Below, piece by piece: positions 8,173 through 17,640 of a stretch of DNA of 64,000 nucleotides. The position numbers and the translations under genes are program-made. Source of the DNA: Pedobacter sp. HDW13 (GTDB lineage: Bacteria; Bacteroidota; Bacteroidia; Sphingobacteriales; Sphingobacteriaceae); the NCBI RefSeq assembly GCF_011303555.1, contig NZ_CP049868.1, forward strand, positions 3,906,001 to 3,970,000. Reading direction: 5' to 3'. Numbering within the stretch: the first letter of the stretch is position 1; every line of letters starts with the position of its first letter. The notes below the pieces were generated by a model. The model was given only the letters and a program-made list of their open reading frames with translations. It was not told the DNA's origin and did not search any database.

Positions 8173-8330
8173 TTAACGGAGATATACCCTTGAAAGGGAA
8201 CGTATTTCAGAATTTGTTTGTAATACAAAGAAATAGTTTTAATCCCGCTTATGCAAATTATTTTTAATGAGTCTAAATAAGTAGAGTTAGGATTTGGCTA
8301 TCAGACCATATAATCGGATATGATTTTAAA

Positions 8331-8366
8331 ATCTAATATGTGCACGGATTCATGCACATATTAGAT
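8331..8366 (-). terminator. Terminator of the GH20 gene
   Basis: The arms ATCTAATATGTGCA and TGCACATATTAGAT are perfectly complementary over 14 bases around an 8-base loop. On the minus strand a TTTT run follows. It lies 11 bases after the hexosaminidase stop. Confidence 0.7.
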
Positions 8367-8376
8367 GTAAGATATA

Positions 8377-10404
8377 TTATTTAGTTTCCGACACATTTAA
8401 CCGGTCAAAAGGGCTTAGGTTGTAAGTAAAATTGCCATTGCTGTCGGTGCCGCCAATGCCCTTAACTTCTGCTTTTAGTTCATACTTTGCATTTGGTTTG
8501 TAATGGTCGAGCTGCAGGTGGTACAAAAAGCTTTTAACCTTATGCGTGCCCCTGAATTTATCCGCAATACCTGTATGTTCATCACGGGCAATTACTTTCC
8601 CGTTTTCGAGTAGTTCTACCTTTTTGATTTCCATAAAATTAACGCCCTTGGTGTAAAAGAATCCTGCTGTAATGCGGCCATTGGCATAAGTTTTTTTGGT
8701 TACATCCCAGCTAAGTGTCCGAAATTCGTTACCAATCGCTTTGGCTTCCCAGGTTCCCGAAATGTAGCCCCCAGGTTTGTAATAATCGATTTTGAGTAAA
8801 TCCAGACGTTTTAAATTATCTGATAAACGCTTTTTAAAACCAGCCAAATCTCTGTTTCCTTTAGGTATCCAGCCTGTTTCGGCCAGTGCAAGTAAACGTG
8901 GAAAATTCTGCACGTTCATGTCTTTCAGGTCCTGGGTTATGGCCGTCCATTGGTTGGCCTGCACGCCTAAAATAAATTTCCCTTCATCCTGGCTTAAACC
9001 GGTTTCCGGTTCATAGTTGTAGACCTTTTCAAGTGAATTGATGTTTCCATAAGCCAGATCGCTCATGGTGCCATCATTACGATCGGCCTGGGTAATATCG
9101 AAATAAAAAGGATCAGTAGGAGTGGCAACCACATAAAATCCGTTTTTTGCAGCATCGGCTATGGCTTCGTCGCCCAGCCACGACATAATTGCTGTTTCTT
9201 TAGTCAGGTTTTTAGCATCACTTAAAATATCGTTCCAGCCAATTGGTTTTTTGCCCTTACTTTTAATAATGGTCGAAATACGCTTCACAAAATAGCTCTG
9301 CAGTTCATTGGTGTTTTTTAGCGATCCAGTTTTCATGAATTCCTGTACGTGCGGTTCTTTTTCCCAAAGCACATGTCTTACTTCGTCGCCACCGAAATGG
9401 ATGTAATCTGCAGGGAAAAGATCAGCCAGTTCAGTAAATACATTATTTAAGAACTCGTAAACTTCTTCTTTGGTTGGATCGAGGGTGTTTGGGGTAAACT
9501 GGTTACCCCAGTGCGACCATGAATCCAGAAATGGAAAAACAAAATCAGGTTTGCGGTTTTGGTTTACGCCCAGTTCGGGGTAAGCCAATACGGTTGGCCA
9601 TGAGTGGCCGGGTACATCAATTTCAGGAATAATGGTAATGTTGCGTTCAGCTGCGTATTTAACTAAATCGCGAATTTGATCCTGCGTATAAAAACCACTT
9701 CTTTCTGCAGGTTGATTGGTGCTTTTATCAAATATGGTCGTTTTGGTACTGGTAAGCAGGGGGTATTTTTTAATTTCTATCCGCCAGCCCTGATCATCAG
9801 TTAAGTGCAGGTGTAGTACATTTAATTTATACAACGCCATTACATCTATATATTTCTTCATTACATCTACGCCATAGAAAGTACGGCTAACATCCTGCAT
9901 ATATCCTCGCCAGCCATAGCGTGGCTTGTCAATAATTTCACCGCAAGGAATGCTCCACGAAGTTTTTCCGTTTGTTTTACCTTCAATTTGTGCTGGTAAC
10001 AATTGCCTGATGGTTTGAGTGGCGTTAAAAATACCAGCACTTGTTTTGGCATAAACGCTTATGGCGGTTGGAGTGATCCCGATCCGGTACCCCTCTTCAC
10101 CCAGACTATTCAAAGTGTCTGATACCATGAAGAGGATGCCTTGACTTTGGTTCTGCAAGGGTAAAGTTTTAGCTTTTATGCCGGTGCTGCCTGCCAGTAG
10201 CGAAGCAAACAGGCTTATTGGTGCCTGAGCTTGCCCCTGGTAATAAATAGGAGTGGTAGGTTTAAATTCAAACTTGCCTGCATAAGGAGTAACAGACAGC
10301 GGTTTAGGAATAATGCTGTTTAAAGAGAGGTTGGTTGTTTGAGCAAAACTGATAGATGTGCTCAAAGTCAGCACAAGCATCATTTTTAGAATTTGGCTTT
10401 TCAT
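8377..10404 (-). CDS. Secreted beta-N-acetylhexosaminidase, GH20
   Basis: The product has 675 residues and a clear signal peptide (about residues 1-21, ending SISFAQ). A GH20b N-terminal domain (about 30-160) precedes the catalytic barrel, where RGYMQDVSRTFY, LHLTDDQGWRIEIK and HFGGDEV are visible. D340-E341 are the catalytic pair, in which the acetamido group of the substrate is the nucleophile. The C-terminal 130 residues look like a chitobiase-type beta domain. The enzyme releases terminal GlcNAc or GalNAc from chitin fragments or glycans in the periplasm or outside. It is a single gene on the minus strand with a LacI-type palindrome upstream. Confidence 0.92.
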   Translation of the reverse strand: MKSQILKMMLVLTLSTSISFAQTTNLSLNSIIPKPLSVTPYAGKFEFKPTTPIYYQGQAQAPISLFASLLAGSTGIKAKTLPLQNQSQGILFMVSDTLNSLGEEGYRIGITPTAISVYAKTSAGIFNATQTIRQLLPAQIEGKTNGKTSWSIPCGEIIDKPRYGWRGYMQDVSRTFYGVDVMKKYIDVMALYKLNVLHLHLTDDQGWRIEIKKYPLLTSTKTTIFDKSTNQPAERSGFYTQDQIRDLVKYAAERNITIIPEIDVPGHSWPTVLAYPELGVNQNRKPDFVFPFLDSWSHWGNQFTPNTLDPTKEEVYEFLNNVFTELADLFPADYIHFGGDEVRHVLWEKEPHVQEFMKTGSLKNTNELQSYFVKRISTIIKSKGKKPIGWNDILSDAKNLTKETAIMSWLGDEAIADAAKNGFYVVATPTDPFYFDITQADRNDGTMSDLAYGNINSLEKVYNYEPETGLSQDEGKFILGVQANQWTAITQDLKDMNVQNFPRLLALAETGWIPKGNRDLAGFKKRLSDNLKRLDLLKIDYYKPGGYISGTWEAKAIGNEFRTLSWDVTKKTYANGRITAGFFYTKGVNFMEIKKVELLENGKVIARDEHTGIADKFRGTHKVKSFLYHLQLDHYKPNAKYELKAEVKGIGGTDSNGNFTYNLSPFDRLNVSETK

Positions 10405-10476
10405 TTTGGGTGTTTAAGGGTGAGTTTCCATCCAAATTAGAGATAAACAAATGATAAAGAAAATACAAATAACGCT

Positions 10477-10486
10477 CAAACGTTTG
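10477..10486. promoter_or_regulatory. LacI-family-like palindrome CAAACGTTTG
   Basis: A perfect 10-base palindrome with a central CG, flanked by CGCT and CGTA, lies 73 bases upstream of the hexosaminidase start. This form is typical of LacI/GalR-family operators, so sugar-responsive control is plausible. The regulator is not in the window. Confidence 0.4.
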
Positions 10487-10765
10487 CGTAATCGTATCGT
10501 TATCAGGGCTGCTTTGGGATGTGGGAGATTTTCCCAGAAAAGGATATAAAATGTACCACAAAACGAAAGGCATAGCGGGGTTTTATATCCTATAAATGAG
10601 CGTATTTAGGTAAAATCTTCAAAATATTGGGTAAAAATGGGCGGGCGTGACACTTTTGAATATTTTATTTTTAATTGCCTTATTATCAGTCTATAGTAGG
10701 TTTTTGAATATGCCAATCTATATATTCTGGTTATATTGCGAACTCCAAATTGTAACAAAAACGAT

Positions 10766-10810
10766 GTGGAAAACTTTTTTGTGGTAAAAAGTGGTAAAAA
10801 GTGGTAGAAC
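10766..10810 (+). promoter_or_regulatory. MraZ box array
   Basis: GTGGTAAAAA occurs twice in tandem (10781-10790, 10791-10800), then GTGGTAGAAC (10801-10810), with a related GTGGA at 10766. Exact 10-base spacing of a GTGG core is what MraZ binds in front of its own operon in other bacteria (TGGGn repeats). The array ends 40 bases before mraZ, so autoregulation of the dcw cluster is likely. Confidence 0.7.
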
Positions 10811-10849
10811 TCTTTACTTTTACACTAGATAAAAAGTGTAGATACCACT

Positions 10850-11317
10850 ATGACCCAACTTTTAGGAGAATTTGATTGTAAACTTGACGCAAAGGGCCGC
10901 CTTATGGTACCTGCTGCGCTTAAGAAACAATTGCCTAATGCTGAGAATGATGGGCTCATAATTAACCGTGGTTTTGAAAAAAATCTGGTAATCTATCCTA
11001 AAAATGTTTGGGACGCCGTTGTGGCCGACCTTGCTAAGCTTAATATTTACGATCAGGAAAACCGTGCCTTTGTTAGGGCCTTTACCCGTGGGGCAACCGA
11101 GCTTTCGCTTGATGCTGCCGGCCGGGTGTTGCTGCCGAAATCTTTGGTAGAGTATGCTGGTATCGGTAGTGATCTGGTTTTGGCTTGCCAGTTAGATCGT
11201 ATCGAGGTTTGGGATAAAAAATCTTACGAAGATATTTTTGATGATGTTCCGGCCAATTTTGCTAGTCTGGCTCAAAAAGTAATGGGTGATAAGAAAGGAG
11301 GTGCTGATGGAGAATAA
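10850..11317 (+). CDS. mraZ: Transcriptional regulator MraZ
   Basis: The product has 155 residues with two AbrB/SpoVT-like halves. The first begins LLGEFDCKLDAKGRLMVPAALKK and the second has TELSLDAAGRVLLPKSL, matching the tandem DxxGR signatures of MraZ. It forms ring-shaped oligomers that bind direct repeats upstream of its gene. It opens the dcw cluster, and rsmH overlaps its 3' end by 11 bases. Three or four GTGG boxes precede it. The length is close to the usual 140-150 residues. Confidence 0.96.
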   Translation: MTQLLGEFDCKLDAKGRLMVPAALKKQLPNAENDGLIINRGFEKNLVIYPKNVWDAVVADLAKLNIYDQENRAFVRAFTRGATELSLDAAGRVLLPKSLVEYAGIGSDLVLACQLDRIEVWDKKSYEDIFDDVPANFASLAQKVMGDKKGGADGE

Positions 11318-12212
11318 TTACCATGTTCCGGTAATGTTGCAGCCTTGTATCGATGGCTTGAATATTAAGCCTGATGGGGTTTATGTAGATGTTACTTTTG
11401 GTGGTGGCGGCCATTCGCGCGAGATTTTAAAACATCTTGGTCCGAAAGGGATTTTGATTGCTTTTGATCAGGATCCTGATGCCCAGGCTAATATTCCTGC
11501 TGATGATCGCTTTGTGTTTATCGATCAGAATTTTGGTTTCCTGAAAAATAACCTGCGTTTAAAAGGTTTCAGGCAGGTGGATGGTATTCTGGCTGATTTG
11601 GGTGTTTCCTCTCATCAGTTTGATGTACCTGAGCGTGGTTTTTCAATCCGTCATAATGCCGACCTGGATATGCGTATGGATCAGCACCGCAATTTAACTG
11701 CTGCTGAAATCCTGAATACCTATACTGAAGATAAGCTGCATAAAATTTTTGGAATCTACGGCGAGGTGAAGAATGCGAAGTCTTTGGCTCGGGCTATTGT
11801 AACTGCGCGTTTGGAGGTTTCTTTTACTGATATCGATAGTTTAAAATCGGCTATTTCGGCTTATATCCCAAAGGGAAAAGAAAATAAATACCTGGCGCAA
11901 GTTTTTCAGGCTTTGCGCATTGAGGTGAATGCTGAAATACAAGTGCTTGAAGATTTTTTACAACAGGCGGCTGAGGTATTAAAGCCAGGTGGTCATCTGG
12001 TAGTGATGTCTTATCACTCGTTAGAAGACAGGCCGGTTAAAAACTTCATGGCAAAAGGAAAGTTTCAGGGAGAGGTGGAGAAAGATTTCTTCGGGAACCA
12101 GCAAAAGCCATTTAATGTAATTACACGTAAAGCGATTATTGCCACTGATGAGGAGATTGCCAGGAACAATCGTGCCCGCAGTGCGAAACTAAGAATTGCA
12201 GAAAAAATATGA
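11307..12212 (+). CDS. rsmH: 16S rRNA (cytosine-1402-N4) methyltransferase RsmH
   Basis: The product has 301 residues from ATG 11307. An open frame extends to 11286, but 11307 gives the standard start (MENNYHVPVML) and is preceded by a strong AAGGAGGT at 11295-11302, rare in this phylum. The SAM motif VDVTFGGGGHS and the family sequences GILADLGVSSHQFD and YHSLEDRPVK are visible. It methylates N4 of C1402 in the ribosomal P site. It overlaps mraZ by 11 bases and the next gene by 4, so translation is probably coupled. Confidence 0.96.
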   Translation: MENNYHVPVMLQPCIDGLNIKPDGVYVDVTFGGGGHSREILKHLGPKGILIAFDQDPDAQANIPADDRFVFIDQNFGFLKNNLRLKGFRQVDGILADLGVSSHQFDVPERGFSIRHNADLDMRMDQHRNLTAAEILNTYTEDKLHKIFGIYGEVKNAKSLARAIVTARLEVSFTDIDSLKSAISAYIPKGKENKYLAQVFQALRIEVNAEIQVLEDFLQQAAEVLKPGGHLVVMSYHSLEDRPVKNFMAKGKFQGEVEKDFFGNQQKPFNVITRKAIIATDEEIARNNRARSAKLRIAEKI

Positions 12213-12631
12213 ACAGGTTTAGAGAGGAGATAGAAGAAGAGGAAGTTGGGCCTGAGCCGGAATTAAAAGCTGTGCCCAAAAGGCCGAAAACTGCAGAGGA
12301 GAAAATGGATAGCAACTCCTTCATTAGTAAGCTTTTTAATGATGGATTAGTAAGTAAAGAGGCGGCAACTGATGCTTTGCCTTATTTGTGTTTTTTGGCC
12401 TTTTTGGGGATGATTTATATTGCCAATAGCCACTTTGCGGTAAACAATGTGCGCCGCATTGATAAGTTAAATAAAGAAGTAAAAGAATTGCGATGGGAGT
12501 ATAAATCGCTAAAGGCCGATCTGATGTTTAAAAGTAAACTAACAGAGGTTGCTAAAAAGGTTGATACCCTTGGGATAAAAGAACTGATTGAACCACCAAA
12601 AAAAATAGTTGTTAAAAGCGATGAATATTAG
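12209..12631 (+). CDS. ftsL: FtsL-like divisome protein
   Basis: The product has 140 residues. An acidic and lysine-rich cytoplasmic N-terminus (about 55 residues) is followed by one membrane helix (about 58-76, LPYLCFLAFLGMIYIA) and a periplasmic coiled coil (DKLNKEVKELRWEYKSLKADL). This topology and the place between rsmH and ftsI identify it as the Bacteroidota FtsL-like protein, which in other bacteria bridges FtsQ/FtsB and the FtsWI synthase. Sequence similarity to model FtsL is low. The gene overlaps ftsI by 11 bases. Confidence 0.85.
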   Translation: MNRFREEIEEEEVGPEPELKAVPKRPKTAEEKMDSNSFISKLFNDGLVSKEAATDALPYLCFLAFLGMIYIANSHFAVNNVRRIDKLNKEVKELRWEYKSLKADLMFKSKLTEVAKKVDTLGIKELIEPPKKIVVKSDEY

Positions 12632-14723
12632 AGCAAACATCTTGCTTCGTGTATATCTGGCATTTGGCTTAATTGTGCTTTTTGCTTTTGCGGTGTTTTT
12701 ACGCCTCGGTCAGGTGCAGTTTGTGCAGGGGAAAAAATGGAAAGCTATGGCAGATAGCCTTTCTACACGATATGTGAGTGTTGAGGCTACGCGCGGTAAT
12801 ATTTATTCTAATGATGGCAGTTTGCTGGCTACTTCGATACCAGAGTACGAGCTGCGCATGGATATGTTTGCCGGTGGTATTGCTGATGATAAAGTGTTTA
12901 ATGAAAAAGTAGACTCGCTGGGTTATAGACTATCCCAGATTTTTCAGGATAAAACCGCAAAAGAATATGCCCGTTACCTGCGTAAAGGTCGTCAGGATAG
13001 CGCGCGTTATTTATTAATTCACCGTAAAGTGGGGTATGCTGATCTTAAAACGATCAGGAGTTTTCCGCTTTATAATATAGGTAAGTTCAGTGGTGGCTTA
13101 ATCGCGGTACAGCAGAATAAGCGTATTCTTCCTTTTCAGGCTCTCGCTGCCCGTACAATCGGTTATAAAAACGAAAATGTGGCTAACGGGGTAGGTTTGG
13201 AAGGTGCATATAAAGAATATATCAACGGCGAAACCGGAAAAAGACTGATGCAACGCATTGCCGGTGGGGTTTATATTCCGGTGAATGAAGAAGCAGAAGT
13301 TGCGCCAAAAGATGGTGCCGATATTATCTCGACCATCGATGTAAATATGCAGGATTTGGCGCAAAGTGCCTTAGAAAAGCAATTAATTAAATCGCAGGCT
13401 GATCATGGTACCGTGATTTTAATGGAAGTGGCCACTGGTGAAATCAGGGCGGTAGCCAATTTCTCTAAAGTAGAAGAAGGTGTTTATAAAGAGAAATTTA
13501 ATTATGCCATTGCAGGTAACCAGGATCCAGGCTCGACTTTTAAGCTAGCTTCTTACATGGCGCTTTTAGAAGATAAGCTGATTGATACCAATACCATGAT
13601 TGGAACAGGGTACTATCAGATTCCTGGAAAGCTGATTACAGATTCGCATCCTAAAATTGAAACAGTTACCGCAAAAAAAGCATTCGAAACCTCTTCGAAT
13701 GCCGCGATTGCAAAATTGATCAATATGCATTATGGTAGCGATCCGATGAAATTTACCGATCATTTATATGACTGGCATTTGAACAAAAAAATGGACTTGC
13801 AAATCCCAGGAGAGGCAGCACCGGTGATTAAAAATATAAAAGCAAACAGAAGCTGGAACAAAAACATGACCCTTCCTCAAATGGCTTATGGTTATGAAAT
13901 GAATTTGACACCGTTAAAGATGCTGACCCTGTATAATGCAGTGGCTAACAATGGCAAAATGGTAGAGCCGATTTTTGTGAAAGAGATCAGAAGGCTGGGT
14001 AATCCGATTGAGCAGTTTAAGGCCCGGGTAGTTAATGATAAAATCTGTTCGGATGTTACCTTGAGCAAGATCAGGAAAATGCTTGAAGGTGTGGTAACCG
14101 AAGGTAGTGGGAAACAGGTTGTTTACAATCCTCTATATCCGATTGCCGGTAAAACGGGTACTGCTCAGGTGGCAGATGCGAATAAAGGTTATAAAGGCAA
14201 AAAACAATATCAGGCTTCTTTTGTGGGATATTTTCCAGCTGATAAACCTAAATATTCTTTAATCGTAGTAATCAACGATCCAAAAGGAGCTTATTATGGT
14301 GCTACGGTTTCAGGGCCAGTGTTCAGGGAAATTTCTGACCGCATTTACGCCAGCGATATGCAGATGTACAACGATATGCCAACACGTTTGGTGGGCAACA
14401 CGGGTACTCCGCCAACAAAAGCCGGGCAGAGTAAGGCTACGCAAAAAGTATATAAGGCATTCGGATTTAAGCCGCTTTTCGCGTCAAAATCTGAATACTA
14501 TAATATAATAGATACCAGTGCTGGAACCATTTTCCAGGAAAACAACGAGCGTAAAGGTATTATGCCAAACGTAGCGGGAATGGGACTTAAAGATGCCTTG
14601 TATTTGTTGGGAAATGCAGGCTTAAAAACCAAAGTTTTTGGCTCAGGCAAGGTAACCGGTCAGTCGATAGCTGCAGGTACCAAAATTGGTAAGGGAATAG
14701 GAGTACAGATAGAGTTGAATTAA
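12621..14723 (+). CDS. ftsI: Division transpeptidase FtsI (PBP3-like) with C-terminal PASTA domain
   Basis: The product has 700 residues from ATG 12621; the frame is open back to 12609, but 12621 matches the overlap with ftsL. A short cytoplasmic tail is followed by one membrane helix (about 8-28), a PBP dimerisation domain (RGNIYSNDGSLLATSIPEYEL) and the transpeptidase domain with Ser305 in GSTFK, SSN and KTGTAQ. The last 60 residues (MPNVAGMGLKDALYLLGNAGLK...) are one PASTA repeat, as in SpoVD-type enzymes. It crosslinks septal peptidoglycan with FtsW. It belongs to the dcw cluster. Confidence 0.95.
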   Translation: MNIRANILLRVYLAFGLIVLFAFAVFLRLGQVQFVQGKKWKAMADSLSTRYVSVEATRGNIYSNDGSLLATSIPEYELRMDMFAGGIADDKVFNEKVDSLGYRLSQIFQDKTAKEYARYLRKGRQDSARYLLIHRKVGYADLKTIRSFPLYNIGKFSGGLIAVQQNKRILPFQALAARTIGYKNENVANGVGLEGAYKEYINGETGKRLMQRIAGGVYIPVNEEAEVAPKDGADIISTIDVNMQDLAQSALEKQLIKSQADHGTVILMEVATGEIRAVANFSKVEEGVYKEKFNYAIAGNQDPGSTFKLASYMALLEDKLIDTNTMIGTGYYQIPGKLITDSHPKIETVTAKKAFETSSNAAIAKLINMHYGSDPMKFTDHLYDWHLNKKMDLQIPGEAAPVIKNIKANRSWNKNMTLPQMAYGYEMNLTPLKMLTLYNAVANNGKMVEPIFVKEIRRLGNPIEQFKARVVNDKICSDVTLSKIRKMLEGVVTEGSGKQVVYNPLYPIAGKTGTAQVADANKGYKGKKQYQASFVGYFPADKPKYSLIVVINDPKGAYYGATVSGPVFREISDRIYASDMQMYNDMPTRLVGNTGTPPTKAGQSKATQKVYKAFGFKPLFASKSEYYNIIDTSAGTIFQENNERKGIMPNVAGMGLKDALYLLGNAGLKTKVFGSGKVTGQSIAAGTKIGKGIGVQIELN

Positions 14724-14790
14724 GGTGGAAGGTTGAGGGTGGAAGGCCTTGATACTCGCTTGGAAATACTTGATACTAAGAATAAATAAA
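14724..14790. repeat. Heptad-periodic spacer between ftsI and murE
   Basis: The spacer has a purine-rich half with GGTTGAGGGTGGAAGG and a second half with TTGATAC twice. Both repeat with a period near seven bases. The same two-part texture recurs between mraY and murD (17496-17640). No coding role is seen. Confidence 0.4.
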
Positions 14791-16248
14791 ATGCAATTAC
14801 AAGATTTACTTTACGGTGTAACGATTAAAGAATTGGTTGGCAAAACCGATAGAGAAATCAATGCGCTGAATTTCGATTCGCGTAAGGTAGGTAAAGATGA
14901 TGTTTTCTTTGCCGTAGTAGGGACATTGGCCGATGGACATCAGTTTATCGATCAAACTATTGCGCAGGGAGCCACAGTGATTGTTTGCGAAAACCTGCCC
15001 GAGAATCCAAATGCAGAAGTTAGCTACATTAAAGTCGAAAATACTTCGGTTGCTTTGGGTATTATGGCAGGCAATTATTTTGGTAATCCTTCGGCCGATT
15101 TAAAACTGATTGGTATTACTGGTACAAACGGAAAAACAACCATTGCCACAATTTTATTCAAGTTATTTAAAGCCTTAGGTTATAAAACAGGGTTAATATC
15201 AACTGTAGAAAATTACATCAATGATACGGTGGTAGCTGCTACTCATACTACACCAAATCCTATTGCGCTGAATCAGCTTTTAAGGGATATGGTAAATGCA
15301 GGCTGCGATTATTGTTTCATGGAGGTAAGCTCGCACGCAGTGGCACAGCACCGTATTGAAGGCTTGAGCTTTGCTGGTGGCGTATTTTCGAACATCACAC
15401 ACGATCACTTAGACTTTCACAAAACTTTTGATAGTTACCTGAAAGCTAAAAAGGCATTTTTTGATGGTTTGCCTAAATCAGCCTTTGCACTGACCAATAC
15501 CGACGATAAAAATGGTATGGTGATGTTGCAAAATACAAAGGCACATAAAAAAACTTATGCGCTTAAGCAGCTTGCAGATTTTAAAGCCAAAATTATTGAA
15601 AACCAGTTCAGTGGTTTACACCTGGATATCGATAACGAAGATGTTTATTTTAAACTCGTGGGTTCTTTTAATGCCTATAACTTGTTGGCCGTATATGGTA
15701 CAGCTATTTTGTTAGAGCAGGATAAATTAAAGGTATTAACGCTTTTAAGCACTTTGTCTGGAGCAGAAGGCCGTTTCGATTATATCACTTCGCCTGATAA
15801 AATTATCGGTATTGTAGATTATGCACATACGCCCGATGCTGTTCAGAATGTGCTGAGCACCATTGCCAATATTCGTAAAGGTACCGAACAGGTAATTACA
15901 GTAATAGGTTGTGGCGGAGACCGCGATAAAACCAAACGCCCGATTATGGCTCAGGTAGCCTGCGATTGGAGCGACAAAGTAATCCTAACCTCTGATAACC
16001 CACGGACAGAAGATCCGCAGACAATTATCAGTGAGATGGAAGCAGGGGTTTCGCCAAGTAATAAACGTAAAACCTTATCCATTTTGGATAGAAAAGAAGC
16101 GATTAAAACTGCTTGTCATTTGGCTCAGCCAGGAGATATCATTTTGATTGCCGGAAAAGGACATGAAAAATACCAAGAGATTAATGGTGTAAGAAATCAT
16201 TTTGATGATAAAGAGATTTTACTTGAACAATTAAACCCGATCAGCTAA
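14791..16248 (+). CDS. murE: UDP-MurNAc-tripeptide synthetase MurE
   Basis: The product has 485 residues from ATG 14791; the open frame to 14749 runs through spacer repeat and is not used in my view. The Mur ligase ATP motif TGTNGKTT, HTTPNP and the YAHTPDA and SDNPR regions are visible. DNPR is the meso-diaminopimelate-selecting motif, so it probably adds meso-DAP to UDP-MurNAc-L-Ala-D-Glu in the cytoplasm. The stop overlaps the mraY start by one base. Confidence 0.96.
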   Translation: MQLQDLLYGVTIKELVGKTDREINALNFDSRKVGKDDVFFAVVGTLADGHQFIDQTIAQGATVIVCENLPENPNAEVSYIKVENTSVALGIMAGNYFGNPSADLKLIGITGTNGKTTIATILFKLFKALGYKTGLISTVENYINDTVVAATHTTPNPIALNQLLRDMVNAGCDYCFMEVSSHAVAQHRIEGLSFAGGVFSNITHDHLDFHKTFDSYLKAKKAFFDGLPKSAFALTNTDDKNGMVMLQNTKAHKKTYALKQLADFKAKIIENQFSGLHLDIDNEDVYFKLVGSFNAYNLLAVYGTAILLEQDKLKVLTLLSTLSGAEGRFDYITSPDKIIGIVDYAHTPDAVQNVLSTIANIRKGTEQVITVIGCGGDRDKTKRPIMAQVACDWSDKVILTSDNPRTEDPQTIISEMEAGVSPSNKRKTLSILDRKEAIKTACHLAQPGDIILIAGKGHEKYQEINGVRNHFDDKEILLEQLNPIS

Positions 16249-17495
16249 TGTTATATTTATTATTCGAATACCTGCATAAGCATTACGACATTCCCGGATT
16301 GAGGCTGTTTCAGTACATCACATTCCGTGCTTCTGTATCGATCATTTTATCGTTAATCATTACAACAGTATATGGTCGCAGATTGATCGATTACCTGCAC
16401 AAAAAACAAGTAGGCGAAACCGTAAGGAATTTAGGTCTGGAAGGTCAGATGCAAAAACAAGGTACGCCAACAATGGGTGGTATTATCATTTTGCTGGGTA
16501 TTTTGATTCCAACCTTACTTTTTGCCAATATTTCCAATATCTACGTCATCCTCATGATCATTACCACCATCTGGATGGGTGCAATTGGCTTTTTGGACGA
16601 TTATATCAAGGTTTTCAAAAAGAATAAGGAAGGTTTGGCTGGCCGTTTCAAAGTTGTTGGTCAGGTTGGTTTAGGGCTGATTGTTGGAACAACAATGTAT
16701 TTCCACCCAAATATCGTGGTGCGCGAAACCGTTCAGGATAATGTTAAAAATACTTCTTCTGTACCGATGGTGTTGCGTCAGAAAGGTGAAACATTTTACT
16801 ACACGCAGGATGTAAAATCGACTAAAACCAATATGCCTTTTTATAAGAACAATGAGTTCGATTATGCAAAGGTACTGAAGTTTTTAGGTGGCGATTATCA
16901 GAAATATGCTTTTATCATTTTTCTGGCCTTTACGGTATTTATTATCACTGCGGTTTCAAACGGGGCAAACATTACCGATGGTATCGACGGCCTGGCAACA
17001 GGAACATCAGCCGTAATCGGGATTACCCTGGGTATTTTGGCCTACATATCGGGTAATACCATCATGGCCGATTACCTCAATATTATGTACATCCCTAACT
17101 CTGGAGAGTTGATGATTTTTGCCGGAGCGTTTGTGGGAGCATGTGTGGGTTTCCTTTGGTACAATTCTTACCCGGCTCAGATTTTTATGGGCGATACAGG
17201 AAGTTTAGCCATTGGTGGTATCATAGCAGCTTTTGCACTGATGATCCGTAAAGAGCTTTTGATTCCGATTTTATGTGGAATATTTCTGGTAGAGCTGGTA
17301 TCGGTAATTATGCAGGTATCCTACTTCAAATACACCAAAAAGAAATTTGGAGAAGGGCGCCGGATTTTCCTGATGTCTCCTTTGCACCACCATTACCAGA
17401 AGAAAGGATATCATGAAGCAAAAATTGTTACCCGCTTCTGGATTATTGGAATTATGCTGGCCATTATGACAATCGTGACGTTGAAATTAAGATAA
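16248..17495 (+). CDS. mraY: Phospho-MurNAc-pentapeptide transferase MraY
   Basis: The product has 415 residues with about ten membrane helices. Family motifs visible are GTPTMGG, the acidic DDYIK, NITDGIDGLA and MGDTGSLA, and the histidine motif PLHHHYQKKG. It makes lipid I from UDP-MurNAc-pentapeptide and undecaprenyl phosphate. It is longer than the E. coli enzyme (360) because of an inserted loop at about residues 158-205 (QDNVKNTSSV... to NEFDY), a feature I associate with Bacteroidota MraY. The start codon shares one base with the murE stop. Confidence 0.97.
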   Translation: MLYLLFEYLHKHYDIPGLRLFQYITFRASVSIILSLIITTVYGRRLIDYLHKKQVGETVRNLGLEGQMQKQGTPTMGGIIILLGILIPTLLFANISNIYVILMIITTIWMGAIGFLDDYIKVFKKNKEGLAGRFKVVGQVGLGLIVGTTMYFHPNIVVRETVQDNVKNTSSVPMVLRQKGETFYYTQDVKSTKTNMPFYKNNEFDYAKVLKFLGGDYQKYAFIIFLAFTVFIITAVSNGANITDGIDGLATGTSAVIGITLGILAYISGNTIMADYLNIMYIPNSGELMIFAGAFVGACVGFLWYNSYPAQIFMGDTGSLAIGGIIAAFALMIRKELLIPILCGIFLVELVSVIMQVSYFKYTKKKFGEGRRIFLMSPLHHHYQKKGYHEAKIVTRFWIIGIMLAIMTIVTLKLR

Positions 17496-17640
17496 TAAAA
17501 AGGTAAAAGATAGAAAGGTTGAAGGCAGGAAGGTCGATCAATCGCAATAAAGAAATAAAGTAAAAGGTATATGGTATTCAGGTTTCGATACCTAATACTC
17601 ACCACCAGCGACTAAATACTTAATACAAAAAAATAAAAAA
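17496..17640. repeat. Heptad-periodic spacer between mraY and murD
   Basis: The spacer contains a purine-rich half with AAGGTTGAAGGCAGGAAGG and a second half with ATACCTAATACTC and TAAATACTTAATAC. The texture matches the ftsI-murE spacer. It is non-coding and may be a degenerate dispersed repeat. Confidence 0.4.

Larger units (their letters stand above)
10405..10849. other. 445-base divergent intergenic region between GH20 gene and mraZ
   Basis: It holds control sites for both sides: a CAAACGTTTG palindrome on the GH20 side and the MraZ boxes on the other. The middle (about 10500-10760) has no coding frame I can support. Confidence 0.6.

Noticed and set aside
10766..10810. Simple tandem repeat without function
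   Set aside because: The GTGG core at exact 10-base spacing directly before mraZ fits the known MraZ operator better.
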